A stretch of 64,000 bases of DNA from assembly GCF_008831285.2 (NCBI RefSeq), contig NC_045148.1:14548802-14612801 (forward strand), given 5' to 3'. The notes beneath the pieces were generated by a model that saw only the letters and a program-made list of their open reading frames with translations, did not search any database and was not told the origin of the DNA. Position 1 is the stretch's first letter; each line of letters starts with the position of its first letter. Made by a program: the position numbers and the translations under genes. This DNA is from Nymphaea colorata. Its lineage: Eukaryota; Streptophyta; Magnoliopsida; Nymphaeales; Nymphaeaceae. Of the stretch, positions 59,369 through 64,000 are shown piece after piece.

Positions 59369-61609
59369 CTGCATGTCATCACGAACAATCAGTAATAATA
59401 TTTTTTGAACCTCAAGCATCATCAATGGTGCAATATGGCTTTAAAACCTCACGTCAGCATCATTAAGAAAGCGTTTATTAACATAAACGCTGTGTTCTTT
59501 GGAACTCATTGTAACATGAATGTTCCATAAAAATTAAGGCACATTGTTCCTAGTGGTATATATTAACATCTTTCATCAAATGAGAATTGGATTTTACAGA
59601 AACACGCACAACTTTTCATCATCATACATATAAGGAAAAGCACATTTAATTTTCAGTTTTTCTAATTTATTTGCCTAACGCCTTGGAATGATAAAGTGGT
59701 ATATATATGTTAACATTTGTCATATAAAGAAGACTATAATTAGATTTTACAAAAATATGCACAACTCTTGATGGTATATATGCGGCGGGGGGTGGGGGGA
59801 CATAATTTCAGTTTCCTTAATGTATCCTTAAATGAATTTTAAAAATGTGGTCGGACATTTTCTTGCTCAATTCCATTGCGTCCGACGTCACCCATAGCAC
59901 ATACTTGAAAGTGGGTAGTCAAGATCTAATTATTAGCATTGTCTGACTGAAAGACCGTTAATTTTAGTCATGTAAGAACTGATGCTGTTTCATCCATTGA
60001 TTTTTCAGCCACCAAAGAAAGCTTCATGTATGTCATGATTTTGGTGGTTGAAAATTTAATCACCACTAAATTAACTTCACATTTCGCTGTTGCATTTGTA
60101 CACGTTTTACCAATAATTTCCAATAGGTGTTAGACTCATTAGGAATGATTAGGAAATAGGTGTTTGATAGGTGTCTACATTTGCTAAGTGAGTGTTAGAT
60201 TCAAACCTATGCCAATGATCTTAATCATTGGAAGTATCTTTGTCATTGAAAATACATCAAACTTATAAACTTATAGGCTAAAGAATTTTTAAGCAACAAG
60301 ACCAATAAAATATTAACATCCAGACTTCAGATCATATACTGGATATCTACAGAATTAGCAATGCATAGAGGGTCCAGAGAGACTTTGTTATATATATATT
60401 GTTGATTACTTCCTTTAACTGGAGAGTACGCAGTTCAGGTGTCAAGTGCAATGCCTATCATCGTTTGTAGTGCAGAGAAGTAGCACATATGAAAATCCAA
60501 CCGATAGTTTAGTTCTGAGTCACTCACAAACCCAACATGTAATTTTTATTGATTCACCGATTTGGCTGAATTGGCTCTGAATCAGTAAAAAGGATTAAAA
60601 AATCTATTTGTTGAAAATAAAAGAAAATAAAAATAATTAATTAAAACCAATAAAACTATTATCATGATCATAATAAAATTTAAAAACCGACACGTGAAGC
60701 TCTGGAATCAGCCATTGACTGGATTGTTTGCAACGTTCGATTACGTTCATGACACTTTCTTTTCGTTCTGAAAAGAAGAAAAGGATAATAGGTTGGCATG
60801 CATTTTGGCTGGTAAAACCCACGAAAGTCATTCTTCCTCTCTTTTGAGTACAGAGAGACCTTGAATCTGATCATGACAGTTACGTGCACTCGGTACTTAT
60901 GATGTACTATCAACTAAGGGTTATTGTTCCGCCTTCATAAGAGATAAGTTATATACGTTTGTTGCCAGTAAAATATTTTTATCACTTCTTCTAGGTCCGT
61001 CCTAAGACCTTCAATGAATCGGAAGAAGGTTATGAGCTCAACAATATTCGATGTGATCTCTTTACGTAAGAAACTAGAAATTGGCAGGCGCTCTGCCTAT
61101 CACCAACTTAATTTGCAGGGAGAGAAGAAAGGAAAAGGCACACAAAGATAGCAGCTGCGTTTCAATCCTCTTGGAACTAAACACATCATAACATTCAACT
61201 GTGGAGGACCCCATTTGTGCGGACCAAAGATATCAGAAGTTGCAAATTTCGAAATGTTTTCAAGACCAGATGCGCAGAGAGGTACCGCAGCAGCAGGGAT
61301 AAGATTCAAATTAAATGCCACCAACAAAGATATCTAGGAACAGGTTTGCCACTTCCATATCTGCAAGACCATGATCTTGGTATTGACACGGTTAGATCTC
61401 TGGATTTGGGCAAATCTATTTCGGTGCATATATAGCTTCCTGCTTCCATTTAACCGCTTCAAGTAAAGGTGAAGACGTTTATATTATTATGATGTCATGT
61501 GCCATAAAGCAACAAGTATTATCTCTGAGAAAATGATCGCTGTAAAAGCTTGCTGGGAGATAGGCCCCTTTCCATTATTAAACAAAGAGCAAGTGATTCA
61601 ATCCAAGCA
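59369..61609. other. Relic intron and spacer of block B, with the Copia-2 empty site
   Basis: No gene. About 59369-59828 matches the AP6 intron and 59829-60390 matches 48755-49290. The stretch from about 61076 matches the sequence on both sides of Copia-2. Around 61196-61226, CTGTGGAGGACCCCATTTGT lines up without gaps against the joined flanks of Copia-2. The part 60400-61070 has no recognised content. Confidence 0.7.
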
Positions 61610-61954
61610 AAGTATAGCCCAATCTTTGAATTGCGGATGTCGTGCACAACCAGAGTAGTAGTCTGCTGCTGCCAGTTCGCTATGATGCCCCCATCTTCTA
61701 TCTTGTTGTTCCCTGCAAACGCCAAGCAGACCTAAGACCGACCGCTTCCAGCTATCAGGATGTTGGCACCATTTAGGACCAAGTCTGAGCCTCCCTGAAA
61801 GTGGAACGCTTCCGAAGTCTAAGACAGTGCCTTAAGGCTTCCAAAGACTGAAGAAGAAACAGGGAGGGGACGTCCACCCACACTCATTCTGTTGACAGGG
61901 ACGGCATGGAACTTAGGGTCGGGGAACAATGGCGTGAACCGAGCGGGGCTGAAG
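61610..61954 (-). pseudogene. AP9: fragment of an AP7-like exon 2
   Basis: Aligns with the 3' part of AP7 exon 2. The extreme C-terminus is missing. A CAG codon has become TAG in the region matching SSMSQVCLAFAG of AP7. About 160 bp between the HFQGGSD region and the second catalytic region is deleted. The fragment breaks off upstream near 61954 and runs into unrelated AT-rich DNA. It is a dead relic of the second gene in the duplicated block. Confidence 0.87.
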
Positions 61955-62393
61955 ATTTTGTTATAATATATGCATCTTGTCAGAAACGAAAGATCTGAAA
62001 ATCTTGGAAGCCAGGATTTCAACATCTGAGATCAACCCTAAATTTTAGATCCGAGGAAACAAAATTTCCCCTTAAGAATTACATGGACTAAGTAAGGTTT
62101 ATACATGCCCAAGAAAGATCAATTTTGTGGATCTCAAGATTTTGCTCCCAGCTGTGATGAACTTCATTAAATCATCTCAGAGATTAAACATTAATAACAT
62201 CAGCCTGGGTGAATCTTATATATGGCTGGACAAATGAGCTGCGCTGACCAGTTGCGTAACCAAAAGGCCGCCCCTGCTGGCCGGGCTTGGAATATTAGTT
62301 TACACCTTCAGCTGAGCCCAACAGTTCTTTGGCCTGGTTTCGGCTACCCCTTGAAGTAATGGACCAGATGTTGGTTTGTGTTAGATAGCCCAA

Positions 62394-62433
<40 letters not shown>

Positions 62434-63858
62434 GTTTTCGTTAGTTAATCACAAGTTCGTTTCTTTCCTGGCCTTTCTTCTTCATCTATTTCTCACCTCA
62501 CCCATCGACCCGTCCTGGGCTTCACCAAGAATGACAGGCTTCAGGTATGCGGTATGCCTATTTGTTCGGAAATTCTTTCCTTTTTCTTTTTGGGTACGAT
62601 CGATCGGTTCTTCCGTTCAACTATAGCTTCGCATCTTTTGGGTTTCCAATAGATGTTCTCGCGTTAATTTTTGCGGAACGAGAAGCGTGATCAGCTTACA
62701 CTAACATTTTACATTTTCCAGATTTTCTACTCCCTTTGTCGAATAGTGAGCAGTTCGAGGTGGACAGAAAAGAGTTTCAGATCCCACCAAGATTAAGCTG
62801 GGGAAAGTGAAACATAGATATGTTCTTATATTATCTTACTGAAAACCCAGTTTTTGGAACAAAAATTTGAGTTTAACTGGCCACCAAGTATATAATATCA
62901 GCCGTTTATATATTTAGGCATGAAAAAGCAATTTTAAAATAGTCTTTTATTGGATTGATAAAAAAACATAATTACAATATTAGAACAATTTGAAAAACAA
63001 AATTATGAAAAAAAAATGTAGGATTCGTCTGATGTTATATAATTAATGTTGCGACGAGTATGTGAAAAAGAGAAGACGCGAGGTCCCCCTTTTGAAAACG
63101 TAAACAAAGGCGGAAGTTTCACCTTGGAGGAAGAGCACAGGCCACATACACACGTCCACGTTGGCTTATCTTGTGGACCTTCTCCTATAATCGGACCACT
63201 TCAACCGAATGGATCAGATCCAGCAGGATCCGAACTAAAGTTATGGCTAACGCGATCTGGATCTGGATGGGAGCTGCATGGTACTCGATCCAACCGGCTA
63301 ATTCATTGGTTGAGTCCTGCCGCTTACTCAGCATATATAATTCCAATATTGTCCGAATCTGATTTTCTGAGTTCACATACCCAACCTACAACCATAGGAA
63401 ATCCACATTAAGTACATTTGCTTGTCGCTAAAACTAAAGTTTGCATTTATATTGAACTAATAATTTTAATTTGTTGGAACTTAGTTTTCATGCCTACCTT
63501 TTGTCTACAATTTCGTAACAAGAAGTACACCTCTATGAGACTATATTGGCAAAAAATATTTTGAAAAATAAGAATTATATTTTATTTAAAAAGTAAAAAT
63601 CCTAAAAATATTTATGGAACATGGTGTGGTGCTGTTGAATCAGCCAGGGAATTCGAATCGGTTTGTCACTAAATTCAAGTTAACCAGTTATATGCAATCC
63701 GACCCTATCGTGCGTTTTATGACTTACAAATACAACGGAGGTCTCAATTTGGTAGAATCGTAGATATCTAACTAAGCAATGAGCTTAATTAACGTGCACT
63801 AAAGATTCGACAAGATGTTGTAGTAACATTTCTGTCCTCTGAGGTTGAAGGTTCTAAA
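61955..63858. other. Right-end spacer
   Basis: AT-rich sequence with a (CA)n(TA)n microsatellite at 62394-62433. Open frames are short and without motifs. No gene was seen. Confidence 0.5.
62394..62433. repeat. (CA)n(TA)n microsatellite
   Basis: About 18 bp of CA repeats followed by about 22 bp of TA repeats. Confidence 0.95.
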
Positions 63859-64000
63859 TGTTAGGAACAACACACAATAAACTCTCCTCTCGCACTCTCA
63901 AGAGGGGGTTAGAAGCAATAAGGAAGAAGACAATGATTTACGTGGTTCGGAGCAATAATTTCCTACGTCCACGATTGCACAGATCTCTTGTATTCTCTCT
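63859..64000 (+). mobile_element. Start of an LTR, cut by the window edge
   Basis: Begins TGTTAGGAACAACACACAAT and contains TTTACGTGGTTCGG and CCTACGTCCACG, phrases common in plant LTRs. It matches the inverted fragment at 12700-12940. It may open a complete element beyond the window or be a solo LTR. Confidence 0.65.

Larger units (their letters stand above)
59047..61954. repeat. Duplicated block, copy B
   Basis: Copy of 47022-56128 lacking Copia-2. At about 59828 it jumps from the AP6 intron to sequence matching 48755, so about 920 bp containing exon 1 and promoter are missing. It keeps the intergenic stretch and ends with the AP9 fragment. Divergence is moderate with many small indels. 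Confidence 0.85.

Noticed and set aside
62378-62626. 82-codon open frame with a CA/TA repeat start
   Set aside because: The N-terminal part is microsatellite; the rest has no motif or context.

Overview
This window is plant nuclear DNA, almost certainly from a flowering plant. The reasons are long AT-rich spacers, genes split by GT-AG introns, Ty1/copia elements with tRNA-Met primer sites, MITE-like elements, many microsatellites, and a family of plant-type (nepenthesin-like, A1B) aspartic proteases. I cannot name the species. No prokaryotic feature, CRISPR array, rRNA or convincing tRNA gene was seen.

Layout. The left end (1084-4567, + strand) holds the last four visible exons of a gene I do not recognise. 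From 7.7 kb to 62 kb the window is a tandem cluster of nine aspartic protease loci, called AP1 to AP9 here. In order they are AP1 (7746-9520, -), AP2 (13924-16947, -), AP3 (19561-26982, +, split by a retrotransposon), AP4 (28022-30038, -), AP5 (41089-44817, -), AP6 (46084-48131, -, nonsense codon in the signal peptide), AP7 (55606-58274, -, 13-bp duplication frameshift), and the fragments AP8 (59047-59368, -) and AP9 (61610-61954, -). Every copy with both exons has the same plan: a short first exon for signal peptide and start of prodomain, one phase-1 intron, and a long second exon with the rest of the prodomain and both catalytic motifs. The proteins resemble the secreted AED1/At5g10770 group of plant proteases, which act in the apoplast. 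AP1 and AP4 look fully intact. AP2 and AP5 are open but carry unusual active-site residues.

Three Ty1/copia elements sit in the cluster. Copia-1 (20769-26356) has LTRs differing by one base, a 5-bp target duplication and an intact 1488-residue polyprotein; it interrupts the second exon of AP3. Copia-3 (34519-40433) is a decayed element between AP4 and AP5 that lacks its integrase core. Copia-2 (49654-55225) is a decayed element between AP6 and AP7; the matching empty site survives near 61206 in a duplicated block. MITE-like elements lie at 3251-3605, 10768-11028 and 11936-12252, and related LTR pieces lie at 12.7-12.94 kb and at the right edge.

History. The right half records a tandem duplication of a two-gene block (AP6 plus the 3' part of AP7, about 47.0-56.1 kb) that gave AP8 plus AP9 (59.0-62.0 kb). 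That copy then decayed by deletion, and Copia-2 entered the first copy afterwards. The cluster is therefore a birth-and-death protease array, with loci ranging from intact through single-lesion genes to fragments. I found no gene system that I could defend as wholly new; the informative content is the array, its lesions and the dated insertions.
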